The notes under the pieces were generated by a model, which had not been told where the DNA came from, searched no databases, and saw only the letters and a list, made by a program, of their open reading frames with translations. Source: Novosphingobium capsulatum NBRC 12533 (GTDB lineage Bacteria; Pseudomonadota; Alphaproteobacteria; Sphingomonadales; Sphingomonadaceae). From it: a stretch of DNA of 64,000 nucleotides. Below, piece by piece: positions 17,701-25,200 of the stretch (position 1 is its first letter; every line of letters starts with the position of its first letter). A program made the translations under genes and the position numbers. The stretch lies in assembly GCF_001598375.1 (NCBI RefSeq), contig NZ_BCYV01000020.1, positions 1 to 64,000 on the forward strand, written 5' to 3'.

Positions 17701-17788
17701 CGGCCGTGTAGTAATTGTCCTTGAAGTCGTCCTTCGCGAAATAGTTCGCGGCGCCTGATGCGGAACGGACGGCGGCGACCGAGAGCAT
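14729..17788 (-). CDS. MobF-family conjugative relaxase (TrwC/TraI-like)
   Basis: The 1019-residue protein nicks oriT, stays covalently bound to the 5' end and unwinds the plasmid. The N-terminal relaxase domain has the tyrosines NYF (Tyr16) and NYY (Tyr26-27) and the metal-binding histidines in DPQAHVHSVI. A RecD-like helicase domain follows with Walker A GVAGAGKSTM and Walker B MLVVDETSM, then GDRQQLSSID. Length is typical of TrwC-type enzymes. It starts 3 bases after the coupling protein gene, reading leftwards from oriT. The MobF type agrees with the hairpin-nic structure near 20.58 kb. Confidence 0.95.
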   Translation of the reverse strand: MLSVAAVRSASGAANYFAKDDFKDNYYTADGSSEVSAWGGAGAEALALEGEVSRESFEQILSGVLPSGEGVAQVENRRNGVDLTFSAPKSVSVMAYVAGDKRVLAANMVAVQKTMAWVEKNLAEGRKDVEGRKVPVPTGKLVYALFQHDTSRALDPQAHVHSVIANLTQMPDGKWQALHADKIWSNNAVVGAIYHAYLRAGLEKLGYQVELKGKHGTFEIMGVPKAIIDAFSQRREAILEKAAELGIVSAKGRDGVTTTTRDPKLNVEDRDGLLKGWIDKAAELGFDGKGLLASALARAGQGAADNKLERGFRAVTDAIAGARDLIGGFLRSPDPLIDSGLARATKSPAVARTQLAVASAVRILAEREAAFDVNKLSKTALDLGLKGVTIETVEHRIEQLYDNRQLIPGVARAGDKGVRMVTTQEALRTEEAVLKAVDAGVGKAVPILPAQDGPARLQEVADRPLNAGQLAAATLILSSEDRTVTVQGVAGAGKSTMLQAVARIAEGEGKDVLGLAFQNKMVADLAEGAGIKSQTIASFVLANERYLTERDTPRYEEARERLGGAMLVVDETSMVSSADMLKLHSIVEALGIDKLVLVGDRQQLSSIDAGKSFAMIQAAGGTMARMDENIRQRTDTLRTVAALANVGKAGEAMKVLGDNVHESANPPEEAADRWLALGADDRAATQVFASGRESRAIINQRIQDGLAAEGTVRGEGIHLIVYDRVNLTREELRYAASYRPGLTLDVGRGGAQDVGLAQGRYDVSRVLPSGKVELVDGRRKIRFDPQRLSPTEKRDRLELTEKKDLHVREGDRIRWTANDKPRDLHNAALARIISADASGITVETAGNQTLTLAPGDPMLSRLDLAYALNMHMAQGITTDKAITVMDSHERNLSNQRLFNVGVTRVRDELTMIVDDKEKLERQLDHNAGNKTSALETVGRLDIDGKKGGAKPVKFDPGPIDGINLADQPDIFADLPPIPDGPLEPAAPIKGDGLKAPPDLKPEKADLLPPLPERSLGLDL

Positions 17789-17791
17789 GGA

Positions 17792-20068
17792 TCAGATCCC
17801 CATGTCGAGATCGTCCTGGTCACGGCCCGCGGCGAAGCCCTGACGCAGTTCGATGAGGGTCTGATCCTCGACTTGCGGCGCCTGCGGTGACGGTCCGCGC
17901 CGGTCGTCGGCGGGCCGCTGGCCGGTCTCCTGCTGGGCGTCCCTGCCGCGCGCGCCGTCCTCCTTGCCGCCGCCCGCTCCCTTCGCCTGCGGGGGCACCG
18001 GCCGGTCATCGCTACGCGGGGCGGCCTGGTCCTCGCTCGGCGACTGCAGGATCCGCGCCGCCATTTCCTTCGCAAGATTGGTTGGCTCGACCACCTCATC
18101 CACGATCTGGACGGCGCCGTCCCTGCCGCCGGCCTCACCGCCCTCCTCGTCGAAAATCTCCTCCCCGCGCTTGGACCGGACGGGCTGCATCACGGGACGC
18201 TTCAGGAAGCCCGGCGCCACGATGGGGTAGTTCTTCCATTCGAGAAGGATGCGCGCGGCCGGGAAACCGTCGGGGAATTTCACGAACCCGTGCATCGAGG
18301 GCAGGTTGGTGATGTCGTCGGGGATCACGAGGGGCTCGACCTGCTTGCGCGGAGTCAGGGTCGAGGCGTCGCGATTGTTGTTGTAGCCGTAGCTATAGGC
18401 CTCATCCATCTGCCGCACTTCGCGGTTGCCGATGTACTGCGAGCACTCCTCGGCGGTCTTGAACTCGCTGGTCGCGAGGATGAGCTTGGAGCGGGCGAGC
18501 GAGGCGAGATTTCGCGCGCCTTCCTCGCCATAGACCTCGACCAGCTTCTGGAAGCTGTGGAGCCCCAGGATCATTGCGCCGCCGAAGTTCCGCGCGGTCT
18601 GCAGGCCCTTCTCGATCGCAGGCAGGCGGTGCAGCGCGCCGACCTCATCGAACATGAACCAGGTCCGCAAGCTGCGCGTGCGCGGCAGCGTCATGAGGCT
18701 GGTGATGGCGATGTTCATCCAGAGCGTCAGCAGCGGCCGGTTCATCTCCAGATCGTCGTAGTCGGAGGTGACGAACAGGATCGATCCGGGCGCGCGCTCG
18801 GTGGTCATCCAGTGCCGGATCGAGAACGGCTCTCCTTCGTCGGGCAGGAAACGCAGGACCTGCGCATTGGTGTTGAAGACGGCGCGGATCGATTCCGCCA
18901 TGCGGGCCGCTTCCGGGGCGGTCAGCGGGTCGGCGATGGTGTTCGCGAGGAAGCGATGCACCCGCTTCAAATCGGCGGTCATCAGGTTCTCGGCGAGCGC
19001 CAGGTTGGTGGTCTGGCCGCGCTCCTGAAGCCGGACGCACATCTCGATGAACAGGGTGCGGGCCGCGAGCGCCCAGAAGGGCTCGGACGAGCCGCCATCG
19101 GAGGGAATGAGCGCCGCGGCGGCCGACGTGAAATGGCTGTAGGTCGAGCAGTCGTTGAAGATCGACCAGGCCGGGCATCGCTGGTCCATCGGGTTCAGGA
19201 TCGTGTCGCGCATGGGATCGTAGAAGGCTTCGACATAGGCGCCGGTGAGATCGAAGATCACGGCGCTGTCCTGGCGCTGGCGCATCTGGCTGACCAGACT
19301 CCTGAGCTCGGTGGTCTTGCCCGCGCCGGTGGTGCCGATCAGCATGGAATGGGACTGCTCGAGGCGGTGCGGATAGGGGATGCCGGCGAGCGTATAGGGA
19401 TGGTGGATGCCGCCCGCCTTCCGTGTCGCGAACGGCAATTTGAGCACGGCGGCGGACGAGCGGCCGGGGAAGAACTCGCGCGCGTCCTCCGCGAATTTTT
19501 CCGCATTGTGCTGCGCGATTTCGGAGACCAGCACGGCGCGATCGACCAGCATGGCGCCGCGCTCATGGCGTTCCTGAAGGATCGAACGCCCACGCCTGCG
19601 CGAGATGTCGACGAACCAGATGGTGAGTGGCGCGACCACGAAAACCGAGACGAGGATCGAGCCGATCAGCGCCCGGATGGTGGTCTCCCAGGCCTGCTGC
19701 ACGGCCGGGATATAGGGCACCACGGGCATGACCGTTTTGTAGATCTCGCCATTGGGCAGGGTGACGTTGACGCGCTTGTTGGGATTGAGGTCGACCCAGT
19801 TCCAGAGCGCCGAATAGATCTTCATGCAGACGAGCTGGAATCCGTGCTCGTCGAGGCGGATCGAGAGGATGACGAACCAGGCCGCGAGGAAGGCGAAGAA
19901 CCAGACCATGATGGGCAGCCGCGCGCCCGAAAACCACATCAGCATCTCGTGGGTGAGAAGCTGTGAGCCGCGGGTGAAATTGCCCGAGTTTCGCTGCACG
20001 CGGCCGCGCGCAGAGTGGTGGGTCAGCGGGATGTTTTTCCCGTTCGAGCGGATGTCCTCACGCGCCAT
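17792..20068 (-). CDS. traD: type IV coupling protein (TraD/VirD4/TrwB-like)
   Basis: This 758-residue inner-membrane ATPase links the relaxosome to the secretion channel. Two N-terminal membrane helices are visible (LPIMVWFFAFLAAWFVILSI and ALIGSILVSVFVVAPLTIWF), then Walker A GTTGAGKTTEL and Walker B WFMFDEVGAL. The C terminus (last 120 residues) is charged and low-complexity. ATG 20068 overlaps the end of the upstream accessory gene and was preferred over a TTG-type extension. The order accessory, coupling protein, relaxase matches R388 trwA-trwB-trwC. Confidence 0.93.
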   Translation of the reverse strand: MAREDIRSNGKNIPLTHHSARGRVQRNSGNFTRGSQLLTHEMLMWFSGARLPIMVWFFAFLAAWFVILSIRLDEHGFQLVCMKIYSALWNWVDLNPNKRVNVTLPNGEIYKTVMPVVPYIPAVQQAWETTIRALIGSILVSVFVVAPLTIWFVDISRRRGRSILQERHERGAMLVDRAVLVSEIAQHNAEKFAEDAREFFPGRSSAAVLKLPFATRKAGGIHHPYTLAGIPYPHRLEQSHSMLIGTTGAGKTTELRSLVSQMRQRQDSAVIFDLTGAYVEAFYDPMRDTILNPMDQRCPAWSIFNDCSTYSHFTSAAAALIPSDGGSSEPFWALAARTLFIEMCVRLQERGQTTNLALAENLMTADLKRVHRFLANTIADPLTAPEAARMAESIRAVFNTNAQVLRFLPDEGEPFSIRHWMTTERAPGSILFVTSDYDDLEMNRPLLTLWMNIAITSLMTLPRTRSLRTWFMFDEVGALHRLPAIEKGLQTARNFGGAMILGLHSFQKLVEVYGEEGARNLASLARSKLILATSEFKTAEECSQYIGNREVRQMDEAYSYGYNNNRDASTLTPRKQVEPLVIPDDITNLPSMHGFVKFPDGFPAARILLEWKNYPIVAPGFLKRPVMQPVRSKRGEEIFDEEGGEAGGRDGAVQIVDEVVEPTNLAKEMAARILQSPSEDQAAPRSDDRPVPPQAKGAGGGKEDGARGRDAQQETGQRPADDRRGPSPQAPQVEDQTLIELRQGFAAGRDQDDLDMGI

Positions 20069-20354
20069 GATATTGCACCAGGCGCTTGTCGGTTTCGGCA
20101 ACGAGGCGGTCGCGAAGCTCAGGATATTGCTCGCGCAGAATGACGTCGAGCACGAGCTGCTGGAACTCGCTGATCCGGGCCAGGCGGCGCTGGCTCGCGG
20201 TCAGCACGTCGGAGGATGAAAGGAAGACATTGAGGGCCGACCGGATGACGTCGGCGACGCTCAATTTCTGTTCGGCGGCGATCACGCTGAGGCGGTCCCA
20301 TTGGGCGCGCTCCAGGCGGACGTTGTAATGCCGGTAACTGGTAGCCAAGACCAA
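20058..20354 (-). CDS. ribbon-helix-helix relaxosome accessory protein (TrwA/MobC-like)
   Basis: A 98-residue protein with an N-terminal ribbon-helix-helix pattern: strand YRHYNVRLERA then helices QWDRLSVIAAEQK and VADVIRSALNVFL. Small RHH proteins of this kind bind oriT, help the relaxase nick and repress the transfer operon. It is the first gene left of oriT and overlaps the coupling protein gene by 11 bases. Function is inferred from position and fold. Confidence 0.75.
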   Translation of the reverse strand: MVLATSYRHYNVRLERAQWDRLSVIAAEQKLSVADVIRSALNVFLSSSDVLTASQRRLARISEFQQLVLDVILREQYPELRDRLVAETDKRLVQYHGA

Positions 20355-20450
20355 CCTCCTAGCAGGGAGGCTGGTGGGGACTGAAGAATGGCTCTATTTA
20401 TAGCCGAGCGGCCCGGTTCCGGCAAGTTGACCGTCATGGACCAGCAGGCC

Positions 20451-20600
20451 GTAGTCTCACAGACTACGCGCGAATGGCTGATTTCCGCCGTTTTTGCCCG
20501 CCCACCAGCTCGTACTACAACGTAGTCTCCTTTCCTTCCGCGCTAACCCGTTGTGAAACAACGGAACTCATGCACCTTCAGGTGCGTAGGGTGTGCTAAT
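20451..20600 (+). other. origin of transfer (oriT) with predicted nic
   Basis: Perfect inverted repeats are GTAGTCT/AGACTAC (20451-20467), ACTAC/GTAGT (20514-20526), CCGTTGT/ACAACGG (20548-20564) and GCACCT/AGGTGC (20572-20585). CGTAGTCTC is directly repeated at 20450 and 20521. Right after the last hairpin comes GCGTAGGGTGTGC (20584-20596), close to the F nic sequence GCGTGGGGTGTGG and placed as in R388, where the relaxase hairpin ends in GGTGCG just before nic. Cleavage is predicted between about 20592 and 20595 on the plus strand, so DNA to the right enters the recipient first. Confidence 0.8.
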
Positions 20601-20791
20601 CCCAAGAGCCCGATCCCCTGTCCCTGGGCCTGTTACGATGTCGTCGGAGAGGAGCCGGTTGCCGGGACCGGCGAGGTACGCGCCGCCGTGAGGCGGAACG
20701 CGCGAGGCCGGTGTCACCGATCCGATCAGGGCGCGAAAAGCCCCGATGCGCAGCATCAACGTCGGCCAAAGGGCCGCGTTGGAAAGGCGAG

Positions 20792-20916
20792 GATCGTGAC
20801 CCGAAGGGCGGAGACAAGGCGCATGCCTTGGCTCCGTGAGGTTGGGCTCTCGTTGCCTGAAGGGCATCGGGAGCCCTAGCGAATAGAGCCGTCGTCGGGC
20901 GCAGGCCCGATGCGCC
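20792..20916. repeat. structured repeat A, copy 1
   Basis: Begins GATCGTGACCCG, then GGGCGGAGAC, a hairpin GGAG-AC-AAGGC-GCAT-GCCTT-GG-CTCC (20810-20835), GCGAATAGAGC and ends in a GGGC/GCCC stem with GATGCGCC. The same ordered blocks recur at 24659-24765 with a different but still pairing stem, which argues for a conserved folded element. Confidence 0.6.
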
Positions 20917-21006
20917 CAGCCCCATGAATCTTCTTCTTCCTGCCCTCACCAACCAGCGCTATGTTCAGCCAGTTCATAGCCCGATTAGCCTTCACAAGAG
21001 GCACCT

Positions 21007-21225
21007 ATGGCAAAGACACTGGAACAGGAGAGACAGGCTCTCGAAGAGGATCAGCGCCGGCTGGAAGAGCGGCGCAGGAAGCTCGAAGAGAAAGAGCGCG
21101 AGCAGGCGATCGCGACGATCGAGAAATCCGGACTGCTGAAGCTTGAACCTAAGCGGCTCGCCGATCTGACGGCCCGCATCAAGACACTGGGTTTCGAGGA
21201 AGTCGAAAAGCGGCTCAAGGCCTGA
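21007..21225 (+). CDS. small coiled-coil protein, first leading-region gene
   Basis: A 72-residue protein whose first half is a charged coiled coil (TLEQERQALEEDQRRLEERR) and whose second half reads GLLKLEPKRLADLTARIKTLGFEEV. It resembles the small rhizobial TraC/TraD-type proteins found beside oriT, although identity is not certain. It is the first complete gene right of nic and one of few plus-strand genes in the region. ATG 21007 follows CAAGAGGCACCT. A strong hairpin follows it at 21256. Confidence 0.65.
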   Translation: MAKTLEQERQALEEDQRRLEERRRKLEEKEREQAIATIEKSGLLKLEPKRLADLTARIKTLGFEEVEKRLKA

Positions 21226-21255
21226 ATCATCCCCCGCCGCGGCAACGCCGCGGCA

Positions 21256-21288
21256 CGGTCATGGGGGGCTCGATGCCCCCCGTGACCG
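21256..21288 (+). terminator. strong hairpin after the coiled-coil gene
   Basis: A 14-base stem CGGTCATGGGGGGC / GCCCCCCGTGACCG with loop TCGAT (one G-T pair), 30 bases past the stop at 21225. No U-run follows, so it may act as a transcript-stabilising or Rho-assisted terminator. Its core GGGGCTCGATGCCCC is repeated near 23237. Confidence 0.5.
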
Positions 21289-21301
21289 TTCCTCTCCCAG
21301 C

Positions 21302-21333
21302 AAAAAAAGGGGAGAGGCCGCAGCCCCTCCCCT
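21302..21333 (-). terminator. Rho-independent terminator for the 75-residue protein gene
   Basis: Read on the minus strand, a GC-rich stem of eight pairs (GGGGAGGGG side at 21333-21324 against CCTCTCCCC) is followed by seven T residues (21308-21302). It begins just past the stop at 21339. Confidence 0.65.
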
Positions 21334-21338
21334 ATCGT

Positions 21339-21566
21339 TCAGAATTCGTCGATGATGCCGCCCGGCGCGGTGTAGACGATCCGGTCGATCATCGCCTGTC
21401 CGAGCGCGCCGTAGTCGCCCTCGTCAATGGCGAGGAACCCCAGCTCATCGTCCTCGACCACATGCTGGTCGAAGTAGCTGTGCATCGCGCGGCGCTCGGC
21501 ATTGGCGACGGCGGCGAAGTAGGCGGCGTGCTGATCGGCGGCGGCGATGTTCGTGATCGTCTGCAT
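21339..21566 (-). CDS. small acidic hypothetical protein
   Basis: A 75-residue acidic protein (DQHVVEDDELGFLAIDEGDYG) with no recognised family. The start ATG has a clear ribosome-binding site (ACAGGAG, 7 bases upstream). It ends in a good intrinsic terminator. Small acidic proteins in leading regions can be DNA mimics such as antirestriction proteins; the negative charge fits but nothing else proves it. Confidence 0.6.
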   Translation of the reverse strand: MQTITNIAAADQHAAYFAAVANAERRAMHSYFDQHVVEDDELGFLAIDEGDYGALGQAMIDRIVYTAPGGIIDEF

Positions 21567-22297
21567 GTTCGTCTCCTGTCGTCTTGAATGACAGGGGAAT
21601 GGCGTCGGGCGGGCGGGACCGTGTCAGGCCTCGCCGGCTTGCCGGCGACCGCAAAGCGGCGGTGGGGGTCACGATTTTCTTCGGCGGCCACCGTCGTTCG
21701 AGATTGATGCGCAGCGCCCGATCCGCCGAAGAAAATGGTGGGGCCCCGCCGGGCTTGAGACGGTCTCGTCCGCCCGACAGAATGGGAAGACTGTGAGAGA
21801 TTTTTCCTCTCGGGGAAGCGCCTCCGGCAAGGCGTAGCGGCGCGCGGACCGACGGGTCCGTGCGGCACGCGAGCGAGCCGGTGTCGTCACGATGAAACGC
21901 CGCCCCATCATGGCTTTTGCGAATTATGAGAACGGCGTGCACGGACCCTTCACCGATCTCGGCCAGCGGGCGGAGCGGATGGACAATCCACTGATCCGGG
22001 AGGGTGCTGGACAGGGCCGAAACGACTTCGCCTTGGTGTCACAGGAGGTCTGTGTTAGGCGCCGGATTGCGCTGCGAAGGCTGCGGCGCCGGGACTGGTA
22101 ATCCCGTCGAGAAAGGCAGCTCGGTGTGATCTCACGCCGGGGTGCCTGCGCACATGTCCAGGTGCCTTGGCACTAAAAGCGTAGGCGCATGTCTCGACGT
22201 GTTACCAGCCCCGGCTCCCGCGCACGGCGCGGGAGCTCTCCGGGGAGGAGCGACGGCCCGGAAGCTCGCGAGGATGGACCGCGCTCGAGGTAGCGAT
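21567..22297. other. non-coding stretch with two large hairpins
   Basis: This 731-base interval shows no well-supported gene; a plus-strand frame at 21892-22101 (69 codons) is possible but weak. Two strong structures are present. At 21674-21736 the arms ATTTTCTTCGGCGG and CCGCCGAAGAAAAT pair perfectly over 14 bases around a 35-base loop. At 22209-22245 the stem GCTCCCGCGC/GCGCGGGAGC is nested inside CCCCG/CGGGG. Both lie upstream of minus-strand genes and could act as single-strand promoters or structured RNA. Confidence 0.6.
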
Positions 22298-22462
22298 ATG
22301 GACCTCTCGGAGACGGACCCGACGGTGACACGGGCGCTTGCGCTGGCATTGATGCGGCAGGCCAAAGAGTATCTGGCGGCGACAAACGATGTCGATGCCG
22401 CCGACCAATTGCAGCGCGCGATCGATACCCTGCTGACACCGCGAACGCCGGTCGCGGCATAG
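22298..22462 (+). CDS. small hypothetical protein
   Basis: A 54-residue mostly helical protein, MDLSETDPTVTRALALALMR at its start, continuing AAEYL-like and DAADQLQRAIDTLL. ATG 22298 follows CGAGGTAG. No family recognised. It is plus-strand, alone, facing a convergent 192-residue gene. Confidence 0.5.
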   Translation: MDLSETDPTVTRALALALMRQAKEYLAATNDVDAADQLQRAIDTLLTPRTPVAA

Positions 22463-22534
22463 GCTCGCAGCGGCATTGCGGGGCGCGCCGCGCGCGGCGA
22501 CGCGCCCCTTCGCGACGTCTGGTCCGGGCGGAGG

Positions 22535-23113
22535 CTATGCCCATTCCAGGCGGGAACTGTCGTCAAGATCTCCGGTCGCGATCAGGCGGTCGAGCCGGGA
22601 CAGGTATGGGGCTGCACCCTGCGCTTCGACGCTGCGCCGGATCGCGGGATCAGCGAGGCGGGCACGGACATTGTCGACCGGGATTTCGCCGACGCTCTCC
22701 GGTCGCAGTCCAAGCCCTTCGAGCAGCGCGAACGCATTCTGATAGGCCAGATCGAGTTCGAGGCCGAGATCGGAGGTCAGCCCGACCGACAGGGTGATCG
22801 GGCCAGTGTCGCCCTCGCGATAGACGCTGACCCGGCGGCCGCGAAACTGGGCCTCATCCAGCACCGTGATGACATCGGTCTGATAGTCGAAGATGCGTGC
22901 GATGCTGGCGAGCGCCAGCGGGCAGACACGCGCCTCGAACCGATAGGAGAGATAGTCGTCCTCCGCGAAATCCGGATCCAGCAGGGTCATGTCGAGACGC
23001 TCGCCTTGGCCGCGCAGAAATTCCCGGAAGGCGGCGAGCTGGCGGGCGTTGATGACGGCGGTCTGGCGTTCCTGATGGTCGGCCGATGTGGTGATGCGAA
23101 ACACAATGGACAT
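22535..23113 (-). CDS. hypothetical leading-region protein
   Basis: A 192-residue protein starting MSIVFRITTSADHQERQTAV. It contains an acidic stretch DPDFAEDDYLSYRFEARVC and a C-terminal helical part with SRLDRLIATGDLDDSS. No family recognised. ATG 23113 follows GGGAGGACGAG. It lies downstream of the SLOG-family gene after a terminator, in the same direction, so it probably has its own promoter. Confidence 0.6.
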   Translation of the reverse strand: MSIVFRITTSADHQERQTAVINARQLAAFREFLRGQGERLDMTLLDPDFAEDDYLSYRFEARVCPLALASIARIFDYQTDVITVLDEAQFRGRRVSVYREGDTGPITLSVGLTSDLGLELDLAYQNAFALLEGLGLRPESVGEIPVDNVRARLADPAIRRSVEAQGAAPYLSRLDRLIATGDLDDSSRLEWA

Positions 23114-23273
23114 CTCGTCCTCCCTTGCTGAACGCAGCACCCGTCCCTTCTCCCCTCTGGCCGCCTGGCGGGGCGAAGTCGGTGCGAATGGTGGCCATTG
23201 CGCGAGCGCGCCAGCGCTCAGTCCCCCGCGGCGCGAAGGGGCTCGATGCCCCTGAGCGCCGCATGTCCACGCA

Positions 23274-23314
23274 GAAAAAGATGGAGAGGCCCCGGCCGAA
23301 GCCGGAGCCCCTCC
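23274..23314 (-). terminator. Rho-independent terminator for the SLOG-family gene
   Basis: On the minus strand a stem with sides GGAGGGGCTCCGGC and GCCGGGGCCTCTCC around a TTCG tetraloop is followed by ATCTTTTT. It lies 10 bases past the stop at 23325 and is similar in sequence to the terminator at 21302-21333. Confidence 0.65.
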
Positions 23315-23324
23315 AAGCGAGCAC

Positions 23325-24299
23325 TCACGCGCTGCGCTGGGTGCGCTGGTGCGCGAGGCGGACGATGTGCAGCGGCACCCCCGCCTGCCGCAGCTTCTGG
23401 GCGAGGTTCTGCTGGATGCCCGAGCCTTCGCAGATGACGGCTTCCACCGGCTTGAGACCGAGAATGCGGTCATTGCGGACGAAGGCGGCGCGGTTGCCCT
23501 GACTGCGATCGAGGCGGAACTGGATGACCTTGACGCCGCGCGATGCCGCCCATGCGTGCGCCACGGCATCGCAGCCCTTCGCTTGCGCGGTGGTCGCGAG
23601 GATCATCTCCGGGATGCGTGCCTTGATGCTGTCGAGACCGTTCCAGAGCAGGTCCACGTCCTCCCACACCTGACCACCGGAGAACGCCACGACCGGGCCT
23701 TCGGGGGCGAACTGCTCGCGGCGCTCCCGGGCTTTCGAGGCAAGATAGTCGCGGGCCTCGATCATCGATGCGGTAAGCGCGCTGGAAACCCGGCTTCCCC
23801 GCACCGGCGAGAAGGGCTTGCCGGTTTCGACCCGATAGACCGCGGCGGCATGGTCGCGCATGCATTCCATCGCCTCGCGGCAACCCTGGAGGGTCTGGCA
23901 GAGGAGCTGGGTGTCTTCGAGTTCGGTCGCGTAGATCTCGGACGGATCATAGCTGCGTGCGAGATCGCCGAGCTTCTTGGCGGCGTCATCCTCGCGGCCC
24001 TCGATACGCTTCGCCACGACATGGAAGCTGTTGGCGAAACCCCACGCCAGATCGGCCGCAAACGGCTCCATGCGGGTGTCGCGCAGCACGTCGAACATGG
24101 TCTGCATCATCATCTCGGTGGCGGCCCGCACCTGCTCGGGATCGGGCATGTCAAGTGCTTCGGGCGCTTCGACGATGCTGAGCTTGGCCATCTCGCTATG
24201 TTCGATGAACGCGCCCTCGTAGGTCTGGGTCAGTCCGTCATTTTCACGCGACGCGGCGACGAAGCTGGCAAGGTCGGCGAAATTGTTGAAAGAAGTCAT
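23325..24299 (-). CDS. DUF2493 (YspA/cpYpsA-type SLOG) protein
   Basis: The 324-residue protein has a helical N-terminal half and a C-terminal Rossmann-like SLOG domain: VVAFSGGQVWEDVDLLWNGL, then AKGCDAVAHAWAASRG, FRLDRSQGNRAAFVRNDRIL and VICEGSGIQQNLAQKLRQAG. SLOG folds bind nucleotide-derived ligands. The family is common on alphaproteobacterial plasmids. ATG 24299 follows GGAGGCTTTT. Its position in the leading region raises the idea of sequestering a defence signal, which is inference only. Confidence 0.8.
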   Translation of the reverse strand: MTSFNNFADLASFVAASRENDGLTQTYEGAFIEHSEMAKLSIVEAPEALDMPDPEQVRAATEMMMQTMFDVLRDTRMEPFAADLAWGFANSFHVVAKRIEGREDDAAKKLGDLARSYDPSEIYATELEDTQLLCQTLQGCREAMECMRDHAAAVYRVETGKPFSPVRGSRVSSALTASMIEARDYLASKARERREQFAPEGPVVAFSGGQVWEDVDLLWNGLDSIKARIPEMILATTAQAKGCDAVAHAWAASRGVKVIQFRLDRSQGNRAAFVRNDRILGLKPVEAVICEGSGIQQNLAQKLRQAGVPLHIVRLAHQRTQRSA

Positions 24300-24658
24300 A
24301 AAAGCCTCCGAACAAGTCGATCTCTCATCCGGGATTGGATGAAAGATGAAATCTCATCGGATGGGCCGACGGGGCTTTGTCAGGGACGCGGGGACAAGTC
24401 CCCGCGCCGCCTCGGCGGGGCGTGGGGGAACCGATTTTCTTGGGGCCAGAGCGCAGCGACGGTCCCGGGAAAATTGGGGGGACCGCGCATCCTTGAGAAA
24501 GCCCCCCAAGGCACATCACACTACGGCGATGAAGCTTGTCTGATACCGAGATGTTAGAGAGAGAATTGGATTTGCCCCGGCCGCGCGGCGGCCGGGTTAA
24601 CAGCAAATCGCTCCATACTGTCCCAGGAGAAACCCCCTCCCCATCACCCCCGCAAGGT

Positions 24659-24765
24659 GATCGTAACCCGGCAGGGCGGAGACGCGGCAAGGCCGTGGCT
24701 CCGGGAGCCGCAGGCGAGTAGAGCGCCGGTCCCGGCCTGAGCCTGTCGAAGGGCCGGGATGCGCC
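24659..24765. repeat. structured repeat A, copy 2
   Basis: Shares with copy 1 the blocks GATCGTRACCCG, GGGCGGAGAC, GGCTCC.GAG, GCGARTAGAGC and final GATGCGCC. Its hairpin GGAG-AC-GCGGC-AAG-GCCGT-GG-CTCC (24678-24702) pairs although the stem bases differ from copy 1, a covariation pattern. Confidence 0.6.
24730..24759. repeat. sphingomonad REP-like stem
   Basis: TCCCGGCC and GGCCGGGA pair perfectly around TGAGCCTGTCGAAG. The GCCTGAGCCTGTCGAAGG core is a common interspersed palindrome in sphingomonad genomes, supporting the host assignment. Confidence 0.55.
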
Positions 24766-24811
24766 AAATGATCGAGCACCGACGCCGCAGGCAATGTTGA
24801 AGGAATGAAGA

Positions 24812-25168
24812 GTGAAGGCCCAGATTCAGGCGAACTATGAGGAGCGTCTATCGCGATATGCTGCACTGTTGCATGGCAATGAGCCACCGGGGCTGGTGGC
24901 GAAACTCGCCGTCTATCAGCAGCTCCTGCGGCAACGTGATATTCATGGCGACCGCCTGTGGCAGATCGAGCCGATCCTCTATCCGCTGGCGGAGCAGGAC
25001 GTGATCGCGCTGGTGAACAGCGTGATCAAGGTCGTCACCGATCAGGAGTGGAAGCTCCGGGATGGGGCGAGCTTCCATGTCGGCGAGTTCTACGCGATCG
25101 GCGTCGAGAACATGGTCCACAACCTCGAGACGGGGCGACGCGCGAACTTCCCGGGCCAGTTGAGCTGA
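24812..25168 (+). CDS. hypothetical leading-region protein
   Basis: A 118-residue helical protein (YEERLSRYAALLHGNEPPGL, VYQQLLRQRDIHGDRLWQIE). GTG 24812 is used as start, preceded by AAGGAATGAAG. No family recognised. It is plus-strand and convergent with ssb; a GC hairpin lies between them. Confidence 0.6.
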   Translation: MKAQIQANYEERLSRYAALLHGNEPPGLVAKLAVYQQLLRQRDIHGDRLWQIEPILYPLAEQDVIALVNSVIKVVTDQEWKLRDGASFHVGEFYAIGVENMVHNLETGRRANFPGQLS

Positions 25169-25171
25169 AGG

Positions 25172-25191
25172 GCGGCGCCCGCAGGCGCCGC
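25172..25191. terminator. bidirectional hairpin between convergent genes
   Basis: GCGGCGCC and GGCGCCGC form a perfect 8-base stem with loop CGCA, 3 bases past the stop at 25168 and 10 bases from the ssb stop on the other strand. No U-run. Confidence 0.5.
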
Positions 25192-25200
25192 TCTACCGGG

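Larger units (their letters stand above)
20355..21006. other. non-coding region around oriT
   Basis: This 652-base stretch holds oriT in its left part. The right part (20601-21006) has no convincing gene but many potential stems, for example GCCGGT/ACCGGC near 20650 and GGGCTC/GAGCCC near 20854. It contains one copy (20792-20916) of a structured repeat also found at 24659-24765. Confidence 0.6.
24300..24811. other. structured non-coding region upstream of the SLOG gene
   Basis: This 512-base gap has no plausible gene but dense secondary structure. It holds a perfect GCGGGGAC/GTCCCCGC hairpin (24388-24405), an imperfect ATTTTC...GAAAAT stem (24434-24475) resembling the hairpin at 21674, structured repeat A copy 2 (24659-24765), and a REP-like stem. 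It is directly upstream of a minus-strand gene. Confidence 0.6.

Noticed and set aside
18290..19966. 558-codon open frame opposite the coupling protein
   Set aside because: Antisense shadow; the minus-strand gene has Walker motifs and membrane helices.
20451..20585. Clustered inverted repeats as a replication origin
   Set aside because: No iterons or DnaA box here; position beside relaxase genes and the nic sequence fit oriT, and a clear oriV exists at 51.8-52.05 kb.
21892..22101. 69-codon plus-strand frame in the hairpin-rich gap
   Set aside because: Weak ribosome-binding site and no family; the tail becomes Arg-rich like random GC-rich DNA. Left as a possibility within the gap entry.
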